Of a stretch of 64,000 nt of DNA, positions 37,283 through 47,800 are shown in pieces. Position 1 is the stretch's first letter; each line of letters starts with the position of its first letter. Origin of the DNA: Pseudoalteromonas phenolica (lineage in GTDB: Bacteria; Pseudomonadota; Gammaproteobacteria; Enterobacterales; Alteromonadaceae); contig NZ_PPSW01000014.1 in NCBI RefSeq assembly GCF_005876835.1, positions 1 to 64,000 of the forward strand, in the 5' to 3' direction. The notes below the pieces were generated by a model. That model had not been told where the DNA came from. It ran no database searches and was given only the letters and a program-made list of their open reading frames with translations. The position numbers and the translations under genes are program-made.

Positions 37283-37777
37283 TTAACGGTTCACTGAATT
37301 TAAAAAGCTAGAGTTGTCTTCTAAGTAAGAGAAAAACCACTCAATAACAAAACTAAATTCAGGGATCAAAGTTGATGCTGTCCACCAAGGTGCATCGGGT
37401 GCACCGGTAAACGCATCCAGAAAAAACAGTAAGGCGCTCACGACTAATACACCTCGAAGTGCACCAAACACAATACCTATAATACGGTCGGTGCCTGACA
37501 GACCTGTACGTTGTACAAGTTCTGACAGAATATAATTAACAAGCCCACCTAACAGTATGGTCGCAAAAAATAATATGGCAATTGCGGCCGCATTTCTTAA
37601 AAGGGGTTCTGAAATGGATGTAAGGAAGGTTGCTAGATATTGATAGAATAAACTAGAAATGAAGAATGCGCTGATCCAGACAACCAATGACATTGCTTCT
37701 TTTACAAAGCCTCGCATTAGTCCGAATAAGGTGGAAAGACCAACTATACCGAGAATCGCGTAATCAACCCAGTTCAT
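37283..37777 (-). CDS. cvpA: CvpA-family membrane protein
   Basis: A 164-residue inner-membrane protein starting [23 protein letters not shown], with four membrane segments and the conserved [21 protein letters not shown] and GALRGVLVV. First linked to colicin V production; later work ties it to envelope stress resistance. The ATG at 37777 gives the family N-terminus; TTG at 37789 is also in frame. Classic position directly before purF. Confidence 0.92.
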   Translation of the reverse strand: MNWVDYAILGIVGLSTLFGLMRGFVKEAMSLVVWISAFFISSLFYQYLATFLTSISEPLLRNAAAIAILFFATILLGGLVNYILSELVQRTGLSGTDRIIGIVFGALRGVLVVSALLFFLDAFTGAPDAPWWTASTLIPEFSFVIEWFFSYLEDNSSFLNSVNR

Positions 37778-37838
37778 AATAACCAACAAGTCGTTAATTT
37801 GGGGCGCATTCTATAAGAGCCAAGGGTCAATTACCAGA

Positions 37839-38516
37839 TCATTTTGTTATATCGAATTGGGTTAGTCGGCCTTTTAGTTTTGTAAGCTTTTCTAACTCGG
37901 GCAATTTTTGCTCTAAACCTGCTTTATCTAACTGAGGACCAACGAATACTTTAGTTAATTCCCCATTGCGCGTTTTAATAGGTCGTGTAAATGCAGTAAA
38001 ACCTGCATTTTTTAGTTTTTTCATTAATGCCTGAACATTAGCTTTATGAGAAAAACTACCTAACTGTATGACGTATGCCATGCTGGTTAAATTAGACGTT
38101 TCTGAACGCTTTAAAGGATCTACTTTTGCTTCTACAACTTGTTGTTGCGGTTTTATTACTTCAACCTCTGGTTTTGCCTCTTCTACAACTTGTATCTGTT
38201 GTGAGACTGCATCATTTTCCGCTGTGTTCACAGCTTCTTTTATTTCTGAGCTATCAACCTTTTCTGTAGACACAGGCTCAGCGTCAAGTGCAATCTCATC
38301 ATGCAAAGCTTCAGGTTTAATCTCAGGGGCAAGCTCAGCTTTTGCGTCAATCTCTTGCTGAATTTCAATCGTAGTGAACTCAGGGCGTTCAGGAATGGCT
38401 TTAAAACCGTCTTTGAAGTGAACCTTTTCACCATCAAGAATATTCGGTATAAAAATGATTGCAGCGACCACCACAATACTAGTACCCACTAAACGGTTTA
38501 AAAATCCTGAGTTCAC
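37839..38516 (-). CDS. dedD: SPOR-domain cell division protein (DedD-like)
   Basis: A 225-residue bitopic protein. An N-terminal membrane segment (about residues 8-26) is followed by an acidic, E/V/P-rich linker and a C-terminal SPOR domain (about 145-225) starting YVIQLGSFSHKANVQALMKKL, with FVGPQLDKAGLEQKLPEL. SPOR domains bind denuded peptidoglycan at the division septum. Position between folC and cvpA is that of E. coli dedD. Confidence 0.92.
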   Translation of the reverse strand: MNSGFLNRLVGTSIVVVAAIIFIPNILDGEKVHFKDGFKAIPERPEFTTIEIQQEIDAKAELAPEIKPEALHDEIALDAEPVSTEKVDSSEIKEAVNTAENDAVSQQIQVVEEAKPEVEVIKPQQQVVEAKVDPLKRSETSNLTSMAYVIQLGSFSHKANVQALMKKLKNAGFTAFTRPIKTRNGELTKVFVGPQLDKAGLEQKLPELEKLTKLKGRLTQFDITK

Positions 38517-38527
38517 AGCTTATCTCT

Positions 38528-39790
38528 CTATTTTTGCCAATACTGAATTGCTTCTGCAACAGTAAAGAACGAACCAAATACAATCATTGCCGTCTGGTCA
38601 TCAAGTTGCGATAACTGACTATCGAGTGCCATATGGACCGAATCGAACATGTTTGCGCTTTGCTGTTGTTCTTGCGATAGCAAAGGTAACAAGTTCGACG
38701 CTTGCTCTGCACGTGGGCCATCTAAAGACGCTAATGACCAAAAATCAATTAGTTCAGACACTTCATTGATTACACTGGCTTTATCTTTATCAGCAAGCAT
38801 AGCGATTAATGCATGGATTTTAAACCCTTGCTGCTTTAACTCTACTAATTTTTGCTTTAGGTAGCGTGCCGATTCTGGGTTATGTGCAACATCAGTAAAT
38901 ACTTTTGGTGAGTCGCTTAGCTTTTGAAAGCGCCCTTCTACTTTTAAATCAGTTAAACATTTTTCGATAACTGATAGCTCAGGAAGTAACTCTAAACGAG
39001 CCAGTAATGTCAAAGCTGTGGCGACATTTTGTGCCGGAATACTTGGCTTTTCAAACTCAAACTCGCGCGATTTATAGCGCCAAACAAACGACGACTGTTT
39101 TGGTTCAAAGAAAAAGTCGCGCTTAGATAGAATGAGTTCAGCTGCAATCTCATCACCATACTCAGTGACCGTATGGGGAATATTTAAGTCTCCCACTATC
39201 GCTGGTTTATCAGTGCGGAAAATACCGGCTTTGTCATAACCAACTAATTCACGGGTATCGCCTAAGTACTCTTTATGGTCAAGGTCGATGGTTGTAATAA
39301 CACTTGCAATAGGCTCAACAATATTGGTGGCATCAAAACGACCGCCCAAACCTACTTCTAGTAAAACATAATCGACTTCGCAGCGTTTAAAAATCGCCAG
39401 AGCACCTAGCGTACCAAATTCAAAATAAGTCAGTGGTGTTTCGCCCCGGCCTTTTTCTAACAAGTCAAAAGCATCGACATGATATTGATCGTCTAACTCT
39501 TTGCCATTTACACGAACACGTTCGTTATAACGAATTAAATGTGGTGAAGCATACGTACCCACTGAGTAACCCTGAGCGAGTAGCAGACTTTCTAAGCAAC
39601 GTGCTGTGGTACCTTTACCGTTAGTGCCGGCAATCATGATGATTTTTGAAGAAGAATTGAGAAGATTAACCGAATCGGCAACTTGTTTGATGCGCTCCAA
39701 GCCCATTTCGATATTGGCAGGATGAACACGCTCTAAATAACAAAGCCAATCATCAAGGCTTGATGATTGGCAAGGTATATTTTGTGACAT
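38528..39790 (-). CDS. folC: Dihydrofolate synthase/folylpolyglutamate synthase (FolC)
   Basis: Adds glutamate to dihydropteroate and to folates. The 420-residue Mur ligase-type enzyme has the P-loop IAGTNGKGTTARCLESLL, then SPHLIRYNERVRVNGKEL and EVGLGGRFDATNIV, with TDVAHNPESARYLKQ in the C-terminal domain. Normal length. Lies 23 bp after accD. Confidence 0.95.
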   Translation of the reverse strand: MSQNIPCQSSSLDDWLCYLERVHPANIEMGLERIKQVADSVNLLNSSSKIIMIAGTNGKGTTARCLESLLLAQGYSVGTYASPHLIRYNERVRVNGKELDDQYHVDAFDLLEKGRGETPLTYFEFGTLGALAIFKRCEVDYVLLEVGLGGRFDATNIVEPIASVITTIDLDHKEYLGDTRELVGYDKAGIFRTDKPAIVGDLNIPHTVTEYGDEIAAELILSKRDFFFEPKQSSFVWRYKSREFEFEKPSIPAQNVATALTLLARLELLPELSVIEKCLTDLKVEGRFQKLSDSPKVFTDVAHNPESARYLKQKLVELKQQGFKIHALIAMLADKDKASVINEVSELIDFWSLASLDGPRAEQASNLLPLLSQEQQQSANMFDSVHMALDSQLSQLDDQTAMIVFGSFFTVAEAIQYWQK

Positions 39791-39813
39791 AAAAACAGCT
39801 TAAATTAAAAAAT

Positions 39814-40695
39814 TTACGCTACTCTATGCTCTTGTTCAGTAGATGGCAAGTCCATAAACTTCGCTAAATTACGTGCTAGTGTGTCACGCATTTCACGACG
39901 ATCAACAATCATGTCGATTGCACCATGTTCAAGTAGGAATTCTGAACGTTGGAAACCTTCAGGTAATGTTTCACGAACAGTCTGTTCGATAACACGAGGA
40001 CCTGCGAAACCAATAAGTGCTTTAGGCTCTGCAACATTGATATCACCTAGCATTGCAAGTGAAGCAGATACACCACCCATTGTAGGGTCGGTCATTACTG
40101 AGATAAATGGTAAGCCTTTTTCGCTCATTTTAGCCAGTGCCGCACTTGTTTTTGCCATTTGCATCAGTGACATAAGTGCTTCTTGCATACGCGCACCGCC
40201 TGATGCAGAGAAACATACTAATGGCATGTTGTGCTCTAAACATTCGTTTACGGCATCTACAAATCTTGCACCTACCACTGATGCCATTGAACCGCCCATG
40301 AAAGAGAATTCAAAAGCAACAGCTGCAACCGGCATACCTTTAAGACGGCCCGTCATCGCAACAAGTGCATCTTTTTCGCCGCTTACTTTTTGAGCAGCTG
40401 TGATTCTGTCAGAGTATTTTTTAGAATCTTTGAATTTAAGCACATCTTGAGGCTCGTGCTCGATGCCAATTTCTTTACGATCAGCATCGTCTAAAAACAT
40501 TTCAAGGCGCTGACGTGCACTAATACGCATGTGGTGATCACATTTAGGACATACGTTGTGTGACTTTTCTAATTCTGCTTTATACAAAATTGCATCACAT
40601 GATGAACATTTTGCCCAAACACCTTCTGGGACTTCTTTTTTGTTATTACCTGATGATTTGGTGGTTCTAGGTAAGATTTTTTCTAACCAACTCAT
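39814..40695 (-). CDS. accD: Acetyl-CoA carboxylase carboxyltransferase subunit beta (AccD)
   Basis: Carboxyltransferase beta subunit for malonyl-CoA formation. The 293-residue protein starts [10 protein letters not shown] (ATG at 40695; a TTG six bases earlier is less likely). It has an N-terminal Cys4 zinc ribbon ([18 protein letters not shown]) and the crotonase-like core with [20 protein letters not shown] and [20 protein letters not shown]. Gene order truA-accD-folC is conserved. Confidence 0.96.
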   Translation of the reverse strand: MSWLEKILPRTTKSSGNNKKEVPEGVWAKCSSCDAILYKAELEKSHNVCPKCDHHMRISARQRLEMFLDDADRKEIGIEHEPQDVLKFKDSKKYSDRITAAQKVSGEKDALVAMTGRLKGMPVAAVAFEFSFMGGSMASVVGARFVDAVNECLEHNMPLVCFSASGGARMQEALMSLMQMAKTSAALAKMSEKGLPFISVMTDPTMGGVSASLAMLGDINVAEPKALIGFAGPRVIEQTVRETLPEGFQRSEFLLEHGAIDMIVDRREMRDTLARNLAKFMDLPSTEQEHRVA

Positions 40696-40859
40696 TTGCA
40701 ATTCTCTTATGCTAATTCTGTGTTGTGGCGTCTGTATTCATTCAGACAAACTGAGCTCATTAAACCATGATTTATTAGACAAAGGTATAAAAAACTGGTC
40801 GTATAAGTCTTAAATAAGCCGCCATAATTCATTAACTAACCCAAGCTTTCGCTTTAAAA

Positions 40860-41657
40860 TTACTCAATCTCAGTATCTGGTAAGAATAAAGGGCCAAGTG
40901 GTGTCGACGGTATTTGCCATTGCTCTGGGTAATCAACATCGACTAAATACAGTCCATTCGGCTTTGCTGTTGCGCTTGCTTGAGTTCTATCTTTAAGTGC
41001 CAGTAATTCAGCCATCCATTCAGGTGGATATTTACCCGTGCCAATATCAAGCAAAGTGCCTGTTATGTTTCTCACCATATGGTGTAAAAAGGCATTGGCT
41101 TTCACGTCGATGATGACAAAGTTACCTACACGCTCGACACTTAAGTGCAGCATTTTTCGAAATGGTGTGTTTGATTGGCAATGCACAGCACGAAATGAAG
41201 TAAAGTCTTGTTCACCTAACATAACAGGACAAGCCGCTTGCATCAGTTTTTCATCAAGCGGATGGTGGTAATGCGTCACACCGCTTCTTAAAATACCTGG
41301 TCGATAAGGATTATTGTAAATCACGTAACGGTAACGGCGTGCTGTCGCGCTAAAACGAGCATGAAATTCATCATCGACCACTTGCGCAAATTGGATCGCA
41401 ATATCGTCAGGCAGTTGCGAGTTAGCACCTAAGGTAAATGCGCTCATATCTCGCTCTGAGTGCGTATCAAAATGCACCACCTGACCAGTAGCATGAACAC
41501 CTGCATCGGTTCGGCCTGCACACACCACTTCGACCTCATGGTTACAAATGCGAGACAGAACAGTTTCTAACTCTTGTTGAATACTGTTTACATGAGACTG
41601 TCTTTGCCAACCACTGTATTGAGCGCCGTTATATTCGATACCAAGTGCTACACGCAT
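40860..41657 (-). CDS. truA: tRNA pseudouridine(38-40) synthase (TruA)
   Basis: Forms pseudouridine at positions 38-40 of tRNA anticodon arms. The 265-residue protein has family length. The catalytic aspartate is residue 51 in [18 protein letters not shown], with [18 protein letters not shown] and [19 protein letters not shown] further on. Lies downstream of fimV, separated by a terminator-like hairpin. Confidence 0.96.
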   Translation of the reverse strand: MRVALGIEYNGAQYSGWQRQSHVNSIQQELETVLSRICNHEVEVVCAGRTDAGVHATGQVVHFDTHSERDMSAFTLGANSQLPDDIAIQFAQVVDDEFHARFSATARRYRYVIYNNPYRPGILRSGVTHYHHPLDEKLMQAACPVMLGEQDFTSFRAVHCQSNTPFRKMLHLSVERVGNFVIIDVKANAFLHHMVRNITGTLLDIGTGKYPPEWMAELLALKDRTQASATAKPNGLYLVDVDYPEQWQIPSTPLGPLFLPDTEIE

Positions 41658-41736
41658 GAATTTATTACCTCTGTCTAGACTAGCGCAGCATTCTAAGCCA
41701 TCGCGACTTTGAATTAAAGAGAGAACTGAGCGCTAG

Positions 41737-41763
41737 AAAAAATAAAGGAGGCTAACGCCTCCT
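41737..41763 (-). terminator. Hairpin after fimV
   Basis: Minus-strand AGGAGGC-GTTA-GCCTCCT followed by a T-rich run, 43 bp after the fimV stop; some readthrough into truA is possible. Confidence 0.8.
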
Positions 41764-41805
41764 CTATTACTGGTTGTTTTAAATGACCAAAACTAAGCAT
41801 ATACA

Positions 41806-44800
41806 TTAAGACTGTATTTTTTCTCTTAGTGAACTTGCTTCAGCTTGGACTGATTCAGGACCTGCATTTATCACTTCTTCGATAATGGCGAGTGCACTCT
41901 CACTGTCATCAATTTCAATATATGCTCTGGCTAAATCTAATTTTGCAGAAAAACCGTCCGCTTCTAAATCAACATCAGGGGCATTCTCGCCTGCAAGCAA
42001 ATCATCAAAATCACCCAAACCAACATCCATATTCGCTTCTTGATAAGGCTCTTCTTCTGTTTCAAAGTCGTCACTTTCTGCGAGTAAGTCGTCAATTTCT
42101 AGATATTCTTCAACGTCTGGCTGAGAAACCTCATCGCTTTCAATTGCAACATCTAATGTGCCAAGATCTTTATTTAACTCTTCACTTAATAGCGCATCTA
42201 AATTGAGCTCAACGTCATCTAATGATTCTGTATCGATTGGTTCTGGCTCAGCTAAATCATTGAGCAAAGCGTCAAAGTCAGTATCAGAAATCTCTGACAT
42301 AAACTGATCTTCAATCGCCGCTTCATCAATAGCTAGCTCAACAGGTGGTTCAACTTCTTCGTTGTTAGCAAGATCATCAAGCTCGTTTAAAAACGCCTCT
42401 GGTGATATTGCTTCAAGATCCGTTAAAGCTTGCTCAGTTTGAACATCACCTTCAAGCTCTTCATCGAAGCCATCAGCAATTAACGAATTGTCACTAGATA
42501 GCTCAGAACCTTCCGCTTGAACGGCTTCTTCTTGGGCTAGTATATCTTGAATTTCTAGAGCTTGCTCTTCTGTTGCGGCTTCTACCGCAGCATCTTCGTC
42601 AAATTCAGGGTAGCCTTCAATTTCCAACTCATCTTCAGAAGGCGACTCAACTTCTTCTTGAAGTGCCTCTTCTTGAGCTGGTGTATCTTGAATTTCTAAA
42701 GCTTGTTCTTCGGTTGCAGCTGCTAGCGCGGCGTCTTCGTCAAACTCTGGGAAATCTTCGATTTCAAGCTCATCTTCGATGCTGTCAGCAGGTAACTCAT
42801 TCTCAGAAGGCAACTCAATTTCTTCTTGAAGTGCCTCTTCTTGAGCTGGTGTATCATGAATTTCAAGTGCTTGTTCTTCCGTTGCAGCCTCTAACGCGGC
42901 GTCTTCGTCAAACTCTGGGAAGTCTTCGATTTCAAACACATCTTCGGTGCCGTCAGCAAGTAACTCTTCTTCAGAAGACAACTCAATTTCTTCTTGAAGT
43001 GCCTCTTCTTGAGCTGGTGTATCTTGAGTTTCTAACGCTTGTTCTTCTGTTGCAACTTCTAGCGCAGCATCTTCGTCAAACTCAGGGAAGTCTTCGATTT
43101 CCAGCTCATCTTCGATACTCTCAGCTAGTAAGTCATCCTCAATAGATGGTGTATCTTGAACTTCTAAAGCTTGTTCTTCTGTTGCAGCCTCTAGCGCAGC
43201 ATCTTCGTCAAACTCAGGGAAGTCTTCAATTTCCGGCTCATCTTCGATGCTGTCTGCTTGTAACTCATCCTCAGAAGGCAACTCAACTTCTTCTTGAAGT
43301 TCTTCTTCTTGAGCTGGTGTGTCTTGAATCTCTAGCGCTTGTTCTTCTGCTGCAGCTTCTAGTGCCGCATCTTCGTCAAACTCAGGGAAGTCTTCGATTT
43401 CTAAATCATCGTCGATGCTGTCTGCTTGTAACTCATCCTCAGAAGGCAACTCAACTTCTTCCTGAAGTGTTTCTTCTTGAGCTGGTGTATCTTGAATCTC
43501 TAGCGCTTGTTCTTCTGTTGCAGCTTCTAGTGCCACATCTTCGTCAAACTCCGGGAAGTCTTCGATTTCAAGCTCATCTTCAATTGGTAATGAAGTTTCT
43601 TCCTGAATTGTTTCTTCTACATCTGGTGTATCTTGATTTTCTAGCGCTTGTTCTTCTGTTGTAGCTTCTAGCGCGGCGTCTTCGTCAAACTCCGGGAAGT
43701 CTTCGATTTCAAGCACATCTTCGATGCTGTCAGCAGGTAACTCATTATCAGAAGGCAACTCAACTTCTTCCTGAAGTGCTTCTTCTTGAGCTGGCGTATC
43801 TTGAATTTCTAAAGCTTGTTCTTCTGTTGCAGCCTCTAGTGCGGCATCTTCGTCAAACTCCGGGAAGTCTTCGATTTCCAGCTCATCTTCGATGCTGTCA
43901 GCTAGTAACTCATTGTCAGAAGGCAATTCAACTTCTTCTTGAAGTGCCTCTTCTTGAGCTGGTGTATCTTGAATTTCTAAAGCTTGTTCTTCGGTTGCAG
44001 CTGCTAGCGCGGCGTCTTCGTCAAACTCTGGGAAATCTTCGATCTCAAGCTCATCTCCGATACTCTCAGCTAGTAAGTCATCCTCAGTAGATGATGTATC
44101 TTCTTCCTGAACTATTTCTTCTTGAGCTGGTGTATCTTGAGTTTCTAGCGCTTGTTCTTCTGCTGCAGCTTCTAGTGCCGTATCTTCGTCAAACTCCGGG
44201 AAGTCTTCGATTTCTAAATCATCGTCGATGCTGTCTGCTTGTAACTCATCCTCAGAAGGCAACTCAACTTCTTCCTGAAGTGTTTCTTCTTGAGCTGGTG
44301 TATCTTGAATCTCTAGCGCTTGTTCTTCTGTTGCAGCTTCTAGTGCCACATCTTCGTCAAACTCCGGGAAGTCTTCGATTTCAAGCTCATCTTCAATTGG
44401 TAATGAAGTTTCTTCCTGAATTGTTTCTTCTATATCTGGTGTATCTTGATTTTCTAGCGCTTGCTCTTCTGTTGCAGCTTCTAGCGCGGCGTCTTCATCA
44501 AAATCAGGAAAGTCTTCGACTTCTTGCTCATTATCAGTGTCAGATAAATCACCTAATTCTGGCTCGTTATCATCTTCTAACAAATCATCAAAAGAAAGTT
44601 CATCATCAGTGAGTAAATCATCGTCAAGTGTAGTATTTGATGTAACACCTGCTTCCAATGCTTGCGATAATTCCTGCTCAGTTTCGCTGATATTTAGAAC
44701 ATCCTCATCCAGTTCTTCATCTAAATCTAATTCCGGATAACTCTCTAATTCAGCACTTGGTGTAACCGTATCAATTTCAGGCAACTCTTCTTCAGATGAT

Positions 44801-47800
44801 AAATCAATATCATCTGACAGCGGGTCATCACCAAGCTCCACTTCTGCGTCATACTCATCATCATTTTGCCACTCATCTTCCGACTCGAGCTGCTCTAGCA
44901 TCTCATCAACACTTTTCAAAGGTGCTTGCTGTGTTTGAGCTTCAGGTTCTGTCGGTATGTCATCATCAATATCCGTTGAAGTATGTTGATTCATGGCATT
45001 TAACTCATCAACAATACTCTGCTCAACAGATTTAGGCTCTAATATTTCATTTTCAGACGTTGCAGATTCTTCGGCTTGGTTCTCTTCAATTGACTCTTGA
45101 GCTTCATCAACTGGTTCATCGATTAAATCACCTTCAAAGGAACCATCTAACTTATCAAGAGCAATGTCATCTTCTAAACTTTTAACTTCTTCGATCGGTT
45201 CAGGTTCACTGAATTCTTGAACTTCATCAACGCTCTCTTCACTTAATTCTTCTTCAAAGTCTGGCTCGTCGATTAATTCGTCTAGTGCTGCATCAAGCTC
45301 ATTATCATCTGTTGATGTGGGTTCTGTTAATAAATCATCTTCAAGGAGCTCATCTAAATCATCGAGCGCGATGTCATCTTCTGGAGTGACAACTTCCTCT
45401 ATTGTTTCAGGTGTAGCTGTCTTTTGAGATTCATCAATGTTGCCTTCATTTAATTCTTCTTCAAAGTCTGGCTCATCGATTAAATCATCAAGTGTAATAT
45501 CATCATCTGAAGTTATAACTTCTTCAGTTTCTTCAGGCGTAGCTGTCTCTTGAGCCTCAACAATATTCTCTTCACTTAATTCGTCTTCAAAGTCTGATTC
45601 GTCAATTAATTCGTCTAGCGCTGCATCAAGCTCGCTTTCATCTGTAGATGTGGGTTCTGTTAATAAATCATCTTCAAGAAGGTCATCTAACTCATCAAGC
45701 GCGATGTCATCTTCTGAAGTTACAACTTCCTCTGTTGTTTCAGGTATGGCTGTCTCTTGAACTTCATCAACGCTCTCTTCACTTAATTCTTCTTCAAAGT
45801 CTGACTCATCGATTAAATCATCAAGCGCTGCATCAAGCTCGTTTTCATCTGTTGAAGTAGGCTCGGTTAATAAATCATCTTCAAGAAGGTCATCTAAATC
45901 ATTAAGTCCGATGTCATCTTCTGAATTTACAACTTCCTCAGTTGTTTCAGATGTGGGTCTCTCTTGAACTTCATCAACGGTTTCTTCACTTAATTCTTCT
46001 TCAAAGTCTGGTTCGTCGATTAAGTCATCAAGGTCTGAATCAAGCTCGCTTTGATCTGTTGATGACGGTTCTGTTAATGAATCATCTTCAAGGAGATCAT
46101 CTAAATCATCTAGTGCGATGTCATCTTCTGGGGTGACAACTTCCTCTATTGTTTCAGGTGTAGCTGTTTTTTGAGCTTCATCAATGTTCTCTTCACTTGC
46201 TTCTTCTTCAAAGTCTGGCTCGTCGATTAATTCGTCTAGTGCTGCATCAAACTCATTATCATCTGTTGATGTGGGTTCTGTTAATAAATCATCTTCAAGG
46301 AGCTCATCTAAATCATCGAGCGCGATGTCATCTTCTGGAGTGACAACTTCCTCTATTGTTTCAGGTGTAGCTGTCTTTTGAGATTCATCAATGTTGCCTT
46401 CATTTAATTCTTCTTCAAAATCTGGCTCATCGATTAAATCATCAAGTGTAATATCATCATCTGAAGTTATAACTTCTTCAGTTTCTTCAGGCGTCGCTGT
46501 CTCTTGAGCCTCAACAATATTCTCTTCACTTAATTCGTCTTCAAAGTCTGATTCGTCAATTAATTCGTCTAGCGCTGCATCAAGCTCGTTGTCATCTGTT
46601 GATGTGGATTCGGTTAATAAATCATCTTCAAGGAGGTCATCTAAGTCTTCAAGTGCGATGTCATCTTCTGAAGTTAAAACTTCCTCAGTTGTTTCAGATG
46701 TGGATGTCTCCTGAGCTTCATCAATGTTCTCTTCACTTGTTTCTTCTTCAAAGTCTGGCTCGTCGATTAATTCGTCTAGCGCTGCATCAAGATCGTTTTC
46801 ATCTGTTGATGTGGGTTCTGTTAATAAATCATCTTCAAGGAGGTCATCTAAGTCTTCAAGTGCGATGTCATCTTCTGAAGTTACAACTTCCTCTGTTGTT
46901 TCAGGTGTTGCAGTCTCTTGAACTTCAGCAACGGTTTCTTCACTTAATTCTTCTTCAAAGCCTGGCTCGTCGATTAATTCATCTATATCGAGATCCAAGT
47001 CATCAGCTTCTAGCGGATCTTCATTAATCGATAAATCATCTTGGTTTGATTCTGCTATTAAAGAATCAATGTCATCTAAATCAACATCGGCTTCTTCTGC
47101 TTGCTTCCTCTCCGGTTCTTCTTGCCCTTGAGTTTCATCTAGTAGCGCGTCTATGTCATCGGTATCTAGGTCTTCTGAAGCGACATCATCAAGTAAGCTA
47201 TCAATGTCGTCAGCATCTACCTGTTGCGATTCATCGCCTGTCGTATCTGTAACCTCTTCAGCTGTACCGCCTACTTCGTCTAAAAGATCATCTATATTAT
47301 CAATATCAAAATCGTCTTCATCGTTGATCTCAACAGCAGGCTCATCAGTTTGTGCAACTTCATCTAGTAGGTTATCGATATCATCCAGATCAAAGTCTTC
47401 ATCTGCTCCTTCAGAACTTTCATCCTTTGGGGGCTGTTCTGCAACCTCATCAATTAAGCTGTCAATATCATCTAAATCAAAGTCGTCGTCAGTACTTTCA
47501 GGCTCTTCTGTCGCAGCCTCATCTAAAATTGAATCTATATCTACGTCTTCTTGCTGTTCAGTAGCAAGTTCTTCACTAAGCGCAGCCAAAGCATCATCAC
47601 TAACGTCTAATTCATCATCAGATGAGTCGTCGGTTTCATTAAACAGATCATCAAGGTCATCAGAGCTTAAAATATCGTCGCTGTTTGAACTACCACTATC
47701 CAAGTCAACCATATCATCGAGCGAATCGTCAGCATCGAAGTTCTGCTGTAAGAAGTCATCTAGATCATCACCTTCAGAGCCATCATCGAAAGCAACATCA

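Noticed and set aside
42498..46993. Tandem repeats as a CRISPR or satellite element
   Set aside because: Repeats keep the fimV reading frame, are long (132-207 bp) and lack spacers.
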